Assembly: GCA_009692305.1 (NCBI GenBank)
Contig: SHZK01000002.1
Coordinates: forward strand, 266,549 to 330,548
Origin: Gammaproteobacteria bacterium
Lineage (GTDB): Bacteria > Pseudomonadota > Gammaproteobacteria > Pseudomonadales > Pseudohongiellaceae
Reading direction: 5' to 3'
Length of the DNA: 64,000 nt
Under the pieces are notes generated by a model. That model saw only the letters and a list, made by a program, of their open reading frames with translations, was not told where the DNA came from and made no database searches. Shown piece after piece: positions 39,199-52,467 of this stretch. A program made the position numbers and the translations under genes. Positions within the stretch are counted from its first letter, which is position 1. Every line of letters starts with the position of its first letter.

Positions 39199-40596
39199 TT
39201 ATTGGTCTTTTGCCGGTGACTTGACCGGTCGTTTCCAGCCGGCAATGTTGCGCTGCTTGCCGCGCCCCACTGCCAGAGCATCCGCCGGCACGTCCGTGTT
39301 AATGGCTGAGCCCGCTGCGACAAAGGCATTATCGGCCAAAGTAACCGGGGCGATTAGCACGCTGTTGGAACCAACGAATACATTCTTGCCAATTGTCGTC
39401 TGGTGTTTATTCACACCATCGTAGTTGCAGATGATCGTGCCCGCGCCGATGTTGACGCCGGCGCCGATTACCGCGTCACCCAAATAGGCAAGATGACTGG
39501 CCTTGGCGCCCTTGCCGAGAATCGCATTTTTGGTTTCTACGAAATTCCCTATCTTCACCTCATCATGTAGCACGGTGCCGGGTCGAAGCCTTGCATAAGG
39601 CCCGATACTGGCGTTACTGCCGATGGTGGCACCATCGATGATGCTGCCGGCGAGGATGCGGGTGTTATTGCCAATACTGGCATTCTTGATAATGGTATTG
39701 GCTTCGACATGTACCCCGTCACCGAGTGACACCGCGCCCTCGAAAATAACATTTACATCGATCACCACATCGCTGCCACAGTTTAACTCGCCGCGCACAT
39801 CTACCCGCGCGGGATCACGCAAGGTCACGCCAGCTTTAAGTAATTCGTTCGCGGTATTCATCTGGTAGTGTCTCTCCAGGCTGGCGAGCTGAACCTTGTC
39901 GTTAACCCCCTGCAACTCCATCAAGTCCATACTTACCAGGGGATTGATATCGCAGCCGTCATTTCGGGCCATGGCTATGATATCAGTTAAATAGTACTCG
40001 TCCTGCTTGTTGTTGTTACTGAGCTTGCCGAGCCAGCCCGCCAGTCGCGCGGACGGAATCGCCATGATACCGCTGTTGATTTCCTGAATGGATCTCTGGG
40101 CATCGGTCGCGTCTTTTTCTTCCACAATGGCCAGGACCTTGCCCTGCTGGTCGCGAATGATGCGACCCAGCCCTGCTGGTGTCGGCGTCTGCAGTGTCAG
40201 TAATGCTATGGCGTTTTTATTTGCGCGACCTAATAATGCTTGCAGGGTTGCAGACTTGATGAGCGGCACATCGCCGTAAAGCACCAGCGTAAGATTGTCA
40301 GGGGTTGAGGTATTGATTGCGCCAAGTGCCTGCTGCACCGCGTGCCCGGTACCTAACTGCTGTTCCTGCAACACCCAATTGCATTGCACTGGCTTCGCTG
40401 CTTTTTGAAAATGCTGTTTGATCTGCTCGGCGCCGTAGCCAATTACGCAATGTATGCTGACCTGCTCGAGCGACAACGCTGCATTTATCGCGTGTGCCAG
40501 CATCGCCTTGCCGCCAATCTCATGCAACACTTTCGGCTTGCTCGAATACATTCGAGTGCCTTTGCCGGCGGCTAAAATGACGGCGTCAACATGCAT
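39199..40596 (-). CDS. glmU: Bifunctional UDP-GlcNAc pyrophosphorylase / glucosamine-1-phosphate acetyltransferase
   Basis: Acetylates glucosamine 1-phosphate and couples it to UTP, giving UDP-GlcNAc for peptidoglycan and lipopolysaccharide. From the ATG at 40596, preceded by purine-rich GAGAG, the product has 465 residues; an ATG seven codons upstream is less supported. The N-terminal nucleotidyltransferase has ILAAGKGTRM near 7-16 and VLYGDVPLI near 98. The C-terminal left-handed beta helix has hexapeptide repeats (GNNTRILAGSIIDGATIG and following) and NYDGVNKHQT near 380. Confidence 0.97.
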   Translation of the reverse strand: MHVDAVILAAGKGTRMYSSKPKVLHEIGGKAMLAHAINAALSLEQVSIHCVIGYGAEQIKQHFQKAAKPVQCNWVLQEQQLGTGHAVQQALGAINTSTPDNLTLVLYGDVPLIKSATLQALLGRANKNAIALLTLQTPTPAGLGRIIRDQQGKVLAIVEEKDATDAQRSIQEINSGIMAIPSARLAGWLGKLSNNNKQDEYYLTDIIAMARNDGCDINPLVSMDLMELQGVNDKVQLASLERHYQMNTANELLKAGVTLRDPARVDVRGELNCGSDVVIDVNVIFEGAVSLGDGVHVEANTIIKNASIGNNTRILAGSIIDGATIGSNASIGPYARLRPGTVLHDEVKIGNFVETKNAILGKGAKASHLAYLGDAVIGAGVNIGAGTIICNYDGVNKHQTTIGKNVFVGSNSVLIAPVTLADNAFVAAGSAINTDVPADALAVGRGKQRNIAGWKRPVKSPAKDQ

Positions 40597-40726
40597 CAGA
40601 ATACTCTCTCTGCGCATGCGTAAATTTCTGCAATTCGGCGTTGGCTGGATGCTTTCATTACAAGTAGTAAAAGGATGTGCCCTGACACTTTAACCGCTTG
40701 GGGGAGTTCGATTGAATGAAAGAATA

Positions 40727-40760
40727 GCAATAAAAGGCCAGTGTGAGCTGCCTTTATTGC
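40727..40760 (-). terminator. Terminator hairpin after the atp operon
   Basis: On the minus strand GCAATAAAGGCAG pairs with CTGGCCTTTTATTGC with small bulges, giving a long stem just after atpC and before glmU. The 3' arm and following bases are T-rich. A shorter palindrome (GTCGC/GCGAC) lies nearer atpC at 40765-40778. Confidence 0.6.
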
Positions 40761-40798
40761 CTGGGTCGCTAGCGCGACTTGCGACTAATTTAAAACCT

Positions 40799-41215
40799 CT
40801 ACGCCTTCTTGATTTGTCGCAAGGCGCGTAACTGTGCGGCGGCCTCTGCCAGCTGGGCAGCAGCAGCGGAATATTGGAATTCAGCGCCCTGATCCCGCAT
40901 CGCGATTTCAGCAGCTTCCATGGCTTGTTGTGCAGCAGCTTCATCCACATCGCTGGCACGCAGGGCGGTATCGGCCAACAAGGTCACTACGCCGCGCTGT
41001 ACTTCGAGGAAGCCGCCGGAAACATAGAACACTTCCTCCGCGCCGCCATTCTTGATTAATCTGACCGGGCCCGGGATGAGCGCCGTCAGCAAGGGTGCGT
41101 GGCCTGGCGCGATACCCAGATCACCTAATGAGCCGGTCGCCACCACCATTTCAACGAGACCAGAGAAGATGCTCCGCTCGGCACTTACGATGTCACAATG
41201 CATTGTCATGGCCAT
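40799..41215 (-). CDS. atpC: F-type ATP synthase epsilon subunit
   Basis: Rotor-stalk subunit of F1 that inhibits ATP hydrolysis. The 138-residue protein begins [20 protein letters not shown], has [20 protein letters not shown] near 31-50 and the alanine-rich C-terminal helical hairpin. It is the last gene of the atp operon, 120 bases after atpD. Confidence 0.96.
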   Translation of the reverse strand: MAMTMHCDIVSAERSIFSGLVEMVVATGSLGDLGIAPGHAPLLTALIPGPVRLIKNGGAEEVFYVSGGFLEVQRGVVTLLADTALRASDVDEAAAQQAMEAAEIAMRDQGAEFQYSAAAAQLAEAAAQLRALRQIKKA

Positions 41216-41335
41216 CTCTGCTTACCTGTCTTTTTACTTGTCTGTATGGCGTTCTGTTTACTTGAATCTGGCTACCCTGCGCGAATTATTGTGCTGCCTT
41301 AATTCGCGCCGGGGTGTTGAATGCAATTTGAATGC

Positions 41336-42751
<1,416 letters not shown>

Positions 42752-42786
42752 CTATCCAAATTCAATTCGTAATTGATTAAAAATGT

Positions 42787-43647
42787 TTACAGTGCGGCAG
42801 CGCCGCCGGCAATTTCCGACAGCTCCTGCGTAATCGAAGCCTGACGTGCCTTGTTATAAACCAGCTGTAATTCTTCAATAAGGTCGCTGGCGTTATCAGA
42901 TGCATTCTTCATGGCAATCATCCGCGCCGCTTGTTCACAGGCATTGTTTTCCACTACCGCCTGATAAACCTGCGATTCAATGAAACGCAGCAACAAACCA
43001 TCCAGCAATTCCTTCGCATCAGGCTCGTACAAATAATCCCAGTGATGCTGCAGGTCTTCGTCCTTGGAAGGCAACAAAGGCAGCAATTGCAATACGACTG
43101 GCGTGTGCGTCATTGTGTTGACGAAATCGTTGCTAACAATCATTAGCTGGTCGAGTTGCTTGTTCTCAAACTTTTCCAGCATCACGCGCACGGCACCGAT
43201 TACATCGGCAACTTCGGCTGTGTCGCCAATGCCGCGCACTGAGGCGACGACATTGCCGCCATAGTTATTGAAAAATGTCGCAGCCCGTCCACCAATCGTG
43301 CAAATGTCGATTTCCGCTTTCTTCTCGTGCCATTCCTTCATGGAAACAACAGTGGCCTTGAATGCGTTTATGTTCAGGCCGCCGCAGAGGCCGCGGTCAG
43401 TTGAGACCACGATGTAACCAATGCGCTTGACCGGTCGCACGTCGAAAAACTGGTGATGATATTCGGGTGTTGAATTGGCGATGTGCCCGATCACGGAACG
43501 AATGCGATGGGCATAAGGCTTGCCCAGTTTCATGCGATCCTGTGCCTTACGCATTTTGCTCGCCGAGACCATTTCCATAGCCTTGGTAATCTTCTGAGTA
43601 TTTTTGATACTCGAGATCTTGGTGCGTATTTGTTTGCCGCCGGCCAT
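42787..43647 (-). CDS. atpG: F-type ATP synthase gamma subunit
   Basis: Central rotor shaft of F1. The 286-residue protein has the N-terminal helix [31 protein letters not shown] near 83-93, and the C-terminal helix [20 protein letters not shown] near 254-273, which enter the alpha/beta core. Normal family length. Confidence 0.97.
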   Translation of the reverse strand: MAGGKQIRTKISSIKNTQKITKAMEMVSASKMRKAQDRMKLGKPYAHRIRSVIGHIANSTPEYHHQFFDVRPVKRIGYIVVSTDRGLCGGLNINAFKATVVSMKEWHEKKAEIDICTIGGRAATFFNNYGGNVVASVRGIGDTAEVADVIGAVRVMLEKFENKQLDQLMIVSNDFVNTMTHTPVVLQLLPLLPSKDEDLQHHWDYLYEPDAKELLDGLLLRFIESQVYQAVVENNACEQAARMIAMKNASDNASDLIEELQLVYNKARQASITQELSEIAGGAAAL

Positions 43648-43730
43648 CGAATTACCTTACTTTTATACTTTGTTCGTTAAAATCAAATTCCAAAAAGCAT
43701 CACAGCGTCATGGTCCTCTGTCTTCTGAAC

Positions 43731-45275
43731 CTACCAGCTTTGGGTCGCCTTGAACTTCACAATTGCCGCTTTGAACTTTGCATCAATATCATCGCTGTAA
43801 TCGCCGGTGGCATTGATGTGGTCCAACAGTTCCCCATGTTCGCTATGCATGTAGGACAACAGTGCGGCTTCGAAATCCAGCACCTTCTTCAGCGGTATGT
43901 CTTTCAGGTAGCCATTGTTGGCGGCGTAAATAGACACCCCCATCTCGGCGATGGACATCGGTGAGTACTGCTTCTGCTTCATCAATTCAGTGACGCGCTG
44001 ACCGTGTTCCAGTTGTGAACGCGTAGCATCGTCAAGGTCAGAGGCGAAGGCAGCGAACGCGGCCAATTCACGATATTGCGCCAAGGCGATACGGATACCA
44101 CCACCCAGCTTCTTGATAATCTTGGTTTGAGCAGCACCACCTACACGGGATACCGAGATACCGGGGTTCATCGCCGGGCGTATGCCAGAGTTGAACAAGT
44201 CGGTTTCCAGGAAGATCTGGCCGTCGGTGATAGAAATTACGTTGGTCGGGACGAAGGCGGAAACGTCACCAGCCTGGGTTTCGATAATTGGCAGCGCGGT
44301 CAAAGAACCGGTCTTGCCCTTCACAGCGCCTTTGGTAAATTTCTCTACATAGTTAACACTTACTCGCGACGCACGCTCCAGAAGACGCGAGTGCAAGTAG
44401 AATACGTCCCCTGGATACGCTTCGCGGCCCGGTGGGCGGCGTAGCAGCAGGGAGATCTGGCGATAGGCCCAGGCTTGCTTGGTCAGGTCGTCATAAATGA
44501 TCAGGGCGTCTTCGCCACGATCACGGTAATACTCACCCATGCTGCAGCCGGAATAAGGTGCAATGAATTGCATAGAGGCCGGGTCGGAGGCGCAGGCGGC
44601 GACGACAATGGTGTATGCCATGGCGCCGTGCTCTTCCAGTTTATGTACCACGTTCGCTACCGAGGAAGCCTTTTGGCCCACGGCCACGTAGATACACTTA
44701 ACGTTCTTGCCTTTCTGGTTGATGATGGTGTCGATAGCTACCGCGGTCTTGCCCACTTCGCGGTCTCCGATAATCAGTTCGCGCTGACCACGGCCGATTG
44801 GTGTCATGGAGTCGATCGACTTTAGGCCGGTTTGCACGGGCTGTGAAACTGACTGACGATCGATAACCCCTGGAGCCACTTTTTCAACCGCATCGGTCAT
44901 TTTGGTATTGATCGGCCCTTTGCCGTCGATCGGCTTGCCCAGGGCGTCGACGACGCGACCTTCCAATTCCGGGCCAACCGGCACTTCGAGAATCCTGCCG
45001 GTACAGTGACAAGACTGGCCTTCCCTGAGGCTCAAATAGTCACCAAGTACCACGGCGCCAACCGAGTCACGCTCGAGGTTCAGCGCCATTCCGAAGATAC
45101 CGCCTTCGAACTCGATCATCTCGCCATACATGACAGCAGCAAGACCGTGAATGCGGATAATACCGTCAGACACGGAAACAATAGTGCCTTCGTTTTTGGC
45201 CTGTGCCGACACATCGAGTTTGTCGATGCGTTGTTTGATGATTTCGCTGATTTCAGAGGGATTCAGTTGTTGCAT
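43731..45275 (-). CDS. atpA: F-type ATP synthase alpha subunit
   Basis: Non-catalytic nucleotide-binding F1 subunit. The 514-residue protein shows [18 protein letters not shown] at the start, the P-loop [15 protein letters not shown] near 169-183 (most relatives read GDRQTGKT), [12 protein letters not shown] near 196-207, and the arginine-finger region [12 protein letters not shown] near 371-382. Complete and in frame, between atpH and atpG. Confidence 0.98.
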   Translation of the reverse strand: MQQLNPSEISEIIKQRIDKLDVSAQAKNEGTIVSVSDGIIRIHGLAAVMYGEMIEFEGGIFGMALNLERDSVGAVVLGDYLSLREGQSCHCTGRILEVPVGPELEGRVVDALGKPIDGKGPINTKMTDAVEKVAPGVIDRQSVSQPVQTGLKSIDSMTPIGRGQRELIIGDREVGKTAVAIDTIINQKGKNVKCIYVAVGQKASSVANVVHKLEEHGAMAYTIVVAACASDPASMQFIAPYSGCSMGEYYRDRGEDALIIYDDLTKQAWAYRQISLLLRRPPGREAYPGDVFYLHSRLLERASRVSVNYVEKFTKGAVKGKTGSLTALPIIETQAGDVSAFVPTNVISITDGQIFLETDLFNSGIRPAMNPGISVSRVGGAAQTKIIKKLGGGIRIALAQYRELAAFAAFASDLDDATRSQLEHGQRVTELMKQKQYSPMSIAEMGVSIYAANNGYLKDIPLKKVLDFEAALLSYMHSEHGELLDHINATGDYSDDIDAKFKAAIVKFKATQSW

Positions 45276-45301
45276 GCTTATGTCCTTTATTCCTGACCTG
45301 T

Positions 45302-45838
45302 TCAGGACTTCATTGATTCTGCTAACTTGGATAGCTTGCCGCGCACGGAGCTGTCTATTACCGTGTCTCCGGCCCGTATTACCGCGCCGCCAATCAGAGC
45401 CTGATTGACCCGCGTTACCATTTTGATGTCGCGCTGCAGACGAGTCTTCAGCGCTTGTGCAAGTTTTGTGGTGACTGCAGCACTGATTTCGAATGCTGTA
45501 GTAATTTCAACGTCTACACTCTTTTCCTGATTGGCCTTGAACACTTCATACAATTGGGAAATCTGCGGTAATAAAACGAGTCGCTTGTTTTTCGCCAATA
45601 GTCGAATGAAGTTTTGGCAACCCTGATCGAGCTCGTCGCCGCACAGGTCAATCATCGACTGCGCAATCTCATTTGCATCGAGCGTTGGCGTGGTGATTCT
45701 GTTGTGCACTTTTGCATTGCCAGCCACTGCTGCAGCCAGGGTAAGCATACGCGACCAATGAGACAGAGCATTGGCCTGCATTGCTGTCGCAAATGCCGCT
45801 TTTGCATAGGGTCGCGCTAGTGTTATTGACTCAGCCAT
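45302..45838 (-). CDS. atpH: F-type ATP synthase delta subunit
   Basis: Peripheral-stalk subunit linking F1 to the b subunits. The 178-residue protein begins [20 protein letters not shown], the family opening, and has the C-terminal signature [20 protein letters not shown] near 148-167. It lies between atpF and atpA. Confidence 0.96.
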   Translation of the reverse strand: MAESITLARPYAKAAFATAMQANALSHWSRMLTLAAAVAGNAKVHNRITTPTLDANEIAQSMIDLCGDELDQGCQNFIRLLAKNKRLVLLPQISQLYEVFKANQEKSVDVEITTAFEISAAVTTKLAQALKTRLQRDIKMVTRVNQALIGGAVIRAGDTVIDSSVRGKLSKLAESMKS

Positions 45839-45850
45839 TTATAATTTCTT

Positions 45851-46321
45851 TTAGAGTTCCGAGGCTAATTTGTTGAGCATTTCTTCGTTAGCTGCTTTAT
45901 CAACAGACTTCTCGAGGATTTTTTCTGCCGCCGCAATTGCAATCGCTGAAACCTGAAAGCGCAGTGACTCTTTTGCTCGCATTACTTCCTGTTCTATTTC
46001 CGATTTCGCCTGCACTAACAAGCGCTGGCCTTCTTCGCGTGCCTGGATTTTTGATTCATCAATTATTTGATTGGCGCGTTTGTTGGCCAATTCAATTATC
46101 GCTGCCGCTTCGTGCTTGGTTGTCTCCAATTGTTTTTTGACACTTTCGTGCGCCAAGCTCAGATCCTTTTGTGCGCGCGCAGCGGCTTCAAGGCCATCTG
46201 CAATTTTCTTCTGTCGCTCTTCCAGGATGCCGACAATCGGCGGCCACACATAATTCATGCAAAACCAGACAAAAAACGCGAATGCGATAGATTGGCCGAT
46301 AAGTGTTGCGTTGAAATTCAT
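45851..46321 (-). CDS. atpF: F-type ATP synthase subunit b
   Basis: Peripheral-stalk membrane subunit. The 156-residue protein has one N-terminal membrane segment ([20 protein letters not shown] near 8-27) followed by a long, charged coiled coil with many alanine, glutamate and lysine residues. An AGGGGA site precedes the ATG. It lies between atpE and atpH. Confidence 0.96.
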   Translation of the reverse strand: MNFNATLIGQSIAFAFFVWFCMNYVWPPIVGILEERQKKIADGLEAAARAQKDLSLAHESVKKQLETTKHEAAAIIELANKRANQIIDESKIQAREEGQRLLVQAKSEIEQEVMRAKESLRFQVSAIAIAAAEKILEKSVDKAANEEMLNKLASEL

Positions 46322-46375
46322 GCTAGTTCCCCTGATCCAGGTGTGTCCGTTCGAACCTTTTTAGACGGCATAGAT

Positions 46376-46621
46376 CTAGCCAGTGAAAGGATTGGCAAAG
46401 ATAAACACGAAAGCCATACCGACACCGATGATCGAGATAACGTCCACGAACGCCGCGACCAGGAAGAATTGGGTCTGTAGTTTGGGGGCCAGCTCGGGCT
46501 GTCTGGCAGAACTCTCAATCAGTTTTCCGCCCAATGCGCCAAAGCCTATTGCAGTGCCAGCGCCGCCAAGACCAAAAATGATTCCCGCTGCTAGCAGAGA
46601 AAAAGCCTGTATTGTTTCCAT
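46376..46621 (-). CDS. atpE: F-type ATP synthase subunit c
   Basis: Proton-carrying ring subunit. The 81-residue hairpin has two membrane helices, the polar loop ARQPELAPKLQ near 39-49 and the ion-binding aspartate in AAFVDVISIIGVG near 56-68. The residues typical of sodium-type rings are not seen, so proton coupling is expected. Confidence 0.97.
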   Translation of the reverse strand: METIQAFSLLAAGIIFGLGGAGTAIGFGALGGKLIESSARQPELAPKLQTQFFLVAAFVDVISIIGVGMAFVFIFANPFTG

Positions 46622-46653
46622 TTCGCTCTCCGGTTTTAGTAAGAAGTATAAAA

Positions 46654-47529
<876 letters not shown>

Positions 47530-47544
47530 CTACTTCTTATCTGA

Positions 47545-47931
47545 TTAATTAGAACTTGGTTTGGTTTGCATCGCCAATGCAGCAAAAATTCCGGATATAT
47601 GTACTGCGATAAAACCAACAAACAGCAACACAATGTTCAACGGATTAACAAACACAAATGCCAAGGCAAACCCGGTGCCTATTAACAACAACTTTACGCC
47701 TTCCCCGACGTATATCGCCTTGACCATCAGCGTTACCGATCTGGCACCGCGATAAGCAAACGTTTTCTTGGCGAAATACGCATTGGCTACTGCACAAATT
47801 GAGCCACCAATCAGCGCGGAATAAGCCATGACCGGATTGAACACAACAAGCACAATCAGCGCTAACGAAAAGGCCGTCGCAAACTGACTAAACACGAATT
47901 TATAAATGTGAGGGGCTTTTATATTCGACAC
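47545..47931 (-). CDS. atpI: ATP synthase protein I
   Basis: Small membrane protein at the head of the atp operon, helping c-ring assembly and perhaps magnesium handling. The 128-residue product has four hydrophobic segments and the AtpI-type stretch GGSICAVANAYFAKKTFAYR near 40-59. The start is GTG. It follows the operon promoter by about 90 bases. Confidence 0.88.
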   Translation of the reverse strand: MSNIKAPHIYKFVFSQFATAFSLALIVLVVFNPVMAYSALIGGSICAVANAYFAKKTFAYRGARSVTLMVKAIYVGEGVKLLLIGTGFALAFVFVNPLNIVLLFVGFIAVHISGIFAALAMQTKPSSN

Positions 47932-48030
47932 AAAATTTGACTTTTCGCTTCGCCTTAAACCAAGCTCAGCACCCCGACCGCAGCTGTTTCTTATTGCTGG
48001 AATTCAAGCGGTGATCACCAAAGCAGGCGC

Positions 48031-48059
48031 ATTATAGTGGCTTTGGGGGGTCTAATCAA
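48031..48059 (-). promoter_or_regulatory. Sigma-70 promoter of the atp operon
   Basis: On the minus strand TTGATT, a 17-base spacer, and a perfect TATAAT. It lies in the 151-base gap between parB and atpI and would give a leader of about 90 bases. Confidence 0.8.
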
Positions 48060-48082
48060 CTACGTCCCATTAACACTGGATC

Positions 48083-48997
48083 CTAATTGATATGGGAAAG
48101 TATGCCGTCCAGCTCATCCAAGCTGTTGTATTTTACGATGAGTTTGCCCTTTCCCTTGGCTGTATGTTGAATGAGGACCTTCGCTCCCAGTTTGTCGGCG
48201 AGACTCTCTTCCAGATTCTTGATATCGGGATCCATCAGCTTGCTGATCTTGGCTGGATCGCCACTACTGGCAATCAACCGCCGGACCAGGGATTCAGTCT
48301 GACGCACTGATAATCCCCTGCCTACTACGCTGCGAGCCGCCTGGGATTGTTGAATATCCGGCAATGACAGCAGCGCGCGGGCGTGGCCCATTTCCAGATC
48401 ACCGTGTTCAAGCATCTTCCTGACATCGATACTAAGTCCGATCAGGCGAATCAGGTTCGTTATCGTGGTGCGGGATTTGCCCACAGCATCGGCAACCTCC
48501 TGCTGCGTGAGCTCAAACTCATCCTGCAACCGCTTCAGAGCCATGGCTTCTTCGATGGGGTTGAGGTCTTCACGCTGGATGTTTTCGATTAATGACATGG
48601 CAATAGCTGCCTCATCACTTACTGGTTTGATAATGGCAGGAATTGTATCGAGACCCGCTATTTGACTGGCCCGCCAGCGCCGCTCACCTGCAATAATTTC
48701 ATAGCGGTCCGACGAAATTGGGCGCACCACGATTGGTTGCATTACGCCCTGGCGGCGAATGGAATTGGCCAGTTCTTCCAGAGCTTCTTCGTGCATATCC
48801 ATGCGGGGCTGATATTTGCCCCGTTGCACGAGATCGATGGGTAGATGGCGGAGATCGCCGTCTTTTGCAGCGGTAGGTGGCGCTGGTGGTGGTGGAGTAC
48901 GATCGCGAGGTCTGCCGAGCAAACTGGCCATGGTTTCCGTACTACCGGAGGACAGTAGTGCATCCAGGCCTCTGCCAAGCTTCTTCTTGTCTGTCAT
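48083..48997 (-). CDS. parB: Chromosome partitioning protein ParB
   Basis: CTP-dependent DNA clamp that loads at parS and organises the origin. The 304-residue protein has the basic N-terminal KKLGRGLDALLSS near 4-16, the CTP/nuclease-like motifs AGERRWRASQIAG near 102-114 and SLIENIQREDLNPIEEA near 134-150, the helix-turn-helix LTQQEVADAVGKSRTTITNL near 163-182, and a C-terminal dimer domain. It follows parA by 79 bases. Two parS sites lie about 11-12 kb away in recF. Confidence 0.96.
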   Translation of the reverse strand: MTDKKKLGRGLDALLSSGSTETMASLLGRPRDRTPPPPAPPTAAKDGDLRHLPIDLVQRGKYQPRMDMHEEALEELANSIRRQGVMQPIVVRPISSDRYEIIAGERRWRASQIAGLDTIPAIIKPVSDEAAIAMSLIENIQREDLNPIEEAMALKRLQDEFELTQQEVADAVGKSRTTITNLIRLIGLSIDVRKMLEHGDLEMGHARALLSLPDIQQSQAARSVVGRGLSVRQTESLVRRLIASSGDPAKISKLMDPDIKNLEESLADKLGAKVLIQHTAKGKGKLIVKYNSLDELDGILSHIN

Positions 48998-49076
48998 CTC
49001 ACACCTAAATCAGATGGTTATTGCCGCTTTTCCGGGCTGAGTATCAGTTTTGAATCAGGAAATTTACCAGGCAAGC

Positions 49077-49865
49077 CTACGAGAGCCCAGCAGCGGCGGC
49101 CTCATCATTGCGTCTTAACAGTTCGCCAGCCAGTGCCAGATAAGCGATGGCGCCACGTGACTGCCGATCATACGCGATAACAGGAATCCCATAACTTGGC
49201 GCCTCGGCGAGACGCACGTTTCTGGGTACTACGGTGCGATAAACCGCGTCACCGAAATAATTGAACAATTGTCCGTTGACCTCAGTAGTGAGCTTGTTGC
49301 GCGGGTCATACATTGTGCGCAGGATCCCTTCAATTTTGAGGTTCGGATTGAGGGAATGCTTGATCGCACCGATGGTGTCCATCAGTGCGGACAAACCCTC
49401 GAGTGCGTAGTATTCGCACTGCATGGGTATAACAACACCATCAGCGGCTACCAGCGCGTTGACGGTCAACATATTCAAGGATGGCGGGCAGTCGATGACG
49501 ATATAGTCATAACGATCACGCACCAAGTCGACTATTTGTTGTAGTCGCCGTTCCCGGTTTTCGGCACCGATCAGTTCTACTTCGGCTGCAACCAGATCGC
49601 CATTAGAAGGCAACAGGTCATAGTCTGCGGTTGCTGGTTTCACGACTACGTCTGCGAATTGCTTGGTTTGCACCAGCAGGTCATACACAGAGAATTCGAT
49701 CGAGGCTTTATTAACGCCGCTGCCCATCGTCGCGTTGCCCTGGGGATCAAGATCAATCAGCAGGACTTTCTTGCGAGTCACATTCAACGATGCGGCCAGA
49801 TTCACCGAGGTTGTGGTTTTACCTACCCCGCCTTTCTGATTTGCAATTGCCAGTACTTTCGCCAC
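49077..49865 (-). CDS. parA: Chromosome partitioning ATPase ParA
   Basis: Walker-type ATPase that moves ParB-parS complexes. The 262-residue protein has the deviant Walker A KGGVGKTTTSVNLAAS near 11-26, the switch DLDPQGNATMGSG near 40-52, and IDCPPSLNMLTVNAL near 120-134. The start is GTG. It begins 8 bases after rsmG and leads into parB, the usual mnmG-rsmG-parA-parB order. Confidence 0.96.
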   Translation of the reverse strand: MAKVLAIANQKGGVGKTTTSVNLAASLNVTRKKVLLIDLDPQGNATMGSGVNKASIEFSVYDLLVQTKQFADVVVKPATADYDLLPSNGDLVAAEVELIGAENRERRLQQIVDLVRDRYDYIVIDCPPSLNMLTVNALVAADGVVIPMQCEYYALEGLSALMDTIGAIKHSLNPNLKIEGILRTMYDPRNKLTTEVNGQLFNYFGDAVYRTVVPRNVRLAEAPSYGIPVIAYDRQSRGAIAYLALAGELLRRNDEAAAAGLS

Positions 49866-49873
49866 GTAGATTA

Positions 49874-50548
49874 TTACTCTTGTGAATTGGCCTGAATACG
49901 GCCTATTTCTATCACATGCCGCTGCGAGTCGCTGCCCGGAATGCCTAATTTTGCGATGGATTTCACCTCAAAATCTGCTGGCAACTGGTTAATTTCCTGT
50001 TCCGGATAGCGGCCTTTCATTGCCAGGAGTTTACTACCCTTTCTCAGGAGTTGCTGCGTTTTAGATACCGTGTCTTCAAGCGAGGAAAACGCACGGCACA
50101 TCACCATATCAATTTGCCGAGGACTTTGATAGTGCTCAATTCTACAATTTTCGATCACTATATTCTGCAGTTTCAAAGCCAGTTTTACCTGAAACAGGAA
50201 CCGGGTTTTCTTGCCATTGCTGTCGATCAGGGTGAAGTGTTTTTCCGGATGCAAAATAGCTAGCGGTATGCCGGGTAGTCCCGCGCCGGTGCCGGCATCA
50301 ACAAAATACTCGCCTTGCAAATGCGGGCTTAGTGATACGCTGTCAAGCAAGTGGACCGAAACCATTTCATTAATGTCGGTAATGCCGGACAAGTTGAAAC
50401 TTGCATTCCACTTGACCAGTAATTGCAGGTACTGAAGCAATTGCGCGATCTGCTGTTCACTTGCTTTGATGCTGAGTGCCAGCAAGCCCTCTTTCAACTC
50501 TGTGGCGTTTTCAACCGACACCGCTTCAGCCTGCGCTGCGTTCCTCAC
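49874..50548 (-). CDS. rsmG: 16S rRNA (guanine527-N7)-methyltransferase
   Basis: Methylates G527 of 16S rRNA. The 224-residue protein has the SAM-binding loop FVDAGTGAGLPGIPLAI near 82-98, IDSNGKKTRFL near 108-118 and CRAFSSLEDT near 148. The start is GTG and shares one base with the mnmG TAG, so the two are coupled. Confidence 0.95.
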   Translation of the reverse strand: MRNAAQAEAVSVENATELKEGLLALSIKASEQQIAQLLQYLQLLVKWNASFNLSGITDINEMVSVHLLDSVSLSPHLQGEYFVDAGTGAGLPGIPLAILHPEKHFTLIDSNGKKTRFLFQVKLALKLQNIVIENCRIEHYQSPRQIDMVMCRAFSSLEDTVSKTQQLLRKGSKLLAMKGRYPEQEINQLPADFEVKSIAKLGIPGSDSQRHVIEIGRIQANSQE

Positions 50549-52467
50549 TAGCCGGCTTTTCGATGAATTGCTTGATGTTTTTTCAGATAAATCAGCAGTA
50601 GCGAGATGGCCGCAGGAGTCATACCAGGAATTCGTGAGGCGCGGCCGATGTTTTCAGGTCGGTTGGCGAGCAATTTTTGTTTGAGCTCTGTCGATAGACC
50701 CTGCATTTGCTGATAATCGAAATCCGCTGGCAACGCCGTGTTTTCCTGCCTTTTCATGCGTTCTATCTCTTCTTGCTGGCGATCGATATAGCCCTGGTAT
50801 TTGATTTGGATTTCGACCTGTTGGCCCACCTGCTGATCCATGTCGCTCATCGCGCTTGCGCTGGCGTTTACAGAATTGGTATTGCCGACTGCCTCGCACA
50901 GCGCGTTATATTCAACCCTTGGTCTGGCCAGCAATTCTGCAAGATTGTATTCGCGCGATAGTGGCGTTTCCAACAAGCTATTCACGCGTTCACCAATTTC
51001 GGTATTGGGCTGCACCCAAACGCTGCGCAGCCTGTTCAGTTCCAGTGCAACGCGCTCGCGCTTGGTATGTAAATGTTGCCAGCGCTCGTCATTGACCAGG
51101 CCGAGCTCCCTGCCGATTTCTGTGAGGCGTAAATCTGCATTGTCTTCTCGCAGAGTTAGCCGGTATTCCGCGCGCGATGTGAACATGCGATAGGGTTCGT
51201 TGGTGCCAAGTGTAATTAAATCATCAACCAACACACCGATATATGCCTGATCCCGACGTGGACACCATGCTGCTTTTTCACGCACAGCAAGTGCTGCATT
51301 GATTCCGGCAAGCAGTCCCTGCGCAGCCGCTTCTTCATAGCCAGTAGTGCCATTGATCTGGCCGGCAAAATACAGGCCCTTGATGAACCGTGTTTCCAGT
51401 GAATAGTTCAGATCTCGCGGGTCGAAAAAATCATATTCGATGGCATAACCCGGGCGAGTAATATGTGCGTTTTCAAATCCTTTAATCAACCTAACCATCT
51501 TCACTTGGGTGTCAAAGGGCAGGCTTGTTGAAATGCCATTTGGATACAGCTCGTGCGTGTTGAGTCCTTCGGGTTCGACGAAAATCTGGTGCGATGTCTT
51601 GTCCGCAAAGCGCATTACCTTGTCTTCGATCGAAGGACAATAGCGTGGCCCTGTGCCTTCGATGACGCCAGTGTACATGGGTGATCGGTCGAGGCTGCCT
51701 CGAATGACTTCGTGGCACATTTCGTTGGTGGCGGTGATATAGCAATTAACTTGTCGTGGGTGATCTGACGCCTTTCCCAGGTAAGACATTACCGGTACCG
51801 GCGTATCGCCCGGTTGTACCTGCATCACTGAAAAATCAACTGTGCGCGCATCAATGCGCGGTGGTGTTCCTGTTTTCAACCGGTTTACCCGGAAGGGTAA
51901 TTCGCGCAGACGACGCGCGAGTGCAATGGATGGCGGATCACCCGCTCTGCCACCAGCGTGATTTTCCAGGCCAATGTGAATCTTGCCGCCGAGAAAGGTA
52001 CCAGTTGCCAGCACTACTTTGTGGGCTCGCAGATGCAATCCCGTTTGGGTGACCACGCCTCTGACTTCACCATTTTCGATCAGCAGATCATCAACCGCAG
52101 ACTGGAAAAGATGCAGGTTTGGTTGGTTTTCCAGGATCTGCCGAATGGCTGCCTTGTACAAAATCCGATCTGCTTGTGCGCGAGTTGCGCGCACCGCTGG
52201 TCCTTTGCTGGCATTGAGTACCCGAAACTGAATACCCGCTCTATCCGTTGCGACGGCCATAGCGCCACCGAGCGCATCAATTTCTTTAACCAGATGACTC
52301 TTGCCAATACCGCCAATAGCAGGATTGCAGGACATCTGACCCAGAGTTTCGATACTGTGGGTTACCAATAATGTGCTCACGCCCTGGCGGGCAGCTGCCA
52401 ACGCGGCTTCGGTGCCAGCGTGTCCGCCACCGACTACGAGCACATCAAATTGACTGGTGTAATCCAT
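50548..52467 (-). CDS. mnmG: tRNA uridine-5-carboxymethylaminomethyl modification enzyme MnmG
   Basis: FAD enzyme that works with MnmE to modify wobble uridine 34 of several tRNAs. The 639-residue protein has the dinucleotide fold [19 protein letters not shown] near 11-29, [20 protein letters not shown] near 48-67, [11 protein letters not shown] near 275 and a helical C-terminal domain. It is separated from mnmE upstream by a 400-base AT-rich gap. Confidence 0.97.
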   Translation of the reverse strand: MDYTSQFDVLVVGGGHAGTEAALAAARQGVSTLLVTHSIETLGQMSCNPAIGGIGKSHLVKEIDALGGAMAVATDRAGIQFRVLNASKGPAVRATRAQADRILYKAAIRQILENQPNLHLFQSAVDDLLIENGEVRGVVTQTGLHLRAHKVVLATGTFLGGKIHIGLENHAGGRAGDPPSIALARRLRELPFRVNRLKTGTPPRIDARTVDFSVMQVQPGDTPVPVMSYLGKASDHPRQVNCYITATNEMCHEVIRGSLDRSPMYTGVIEGTGPRYCPSIEDKVMRFADKTSHQIFVEPEGLNTHELYPNGISTSLPFDTQVKMVRLIKGFENAHITRPGYAIEYDFFDPRDLNYSLETRFIKGLYFAGQINGTTGYEEAAAQGLLAGINAALAVREKAAWCPRRDQAYIGVLVDDLITLGTNEPYRMFTSRAEYRLTLREDNADLRLTEIGRELGLVNDERWQHLHTKRERVALELNRLRSVWVQPNTEIGERVNSLLETPLSREYNLAELLARPRVEYNALCEAVGNTNSVNASASAMSDMDQQVGQQVEIQIKYQGYIDRQQEEIERMKRQENTALPADFDYQQMQGLSTELKQKLLANRPENIGRASRIPGMTPAAISLLLIYLKKHQAIHRKAG

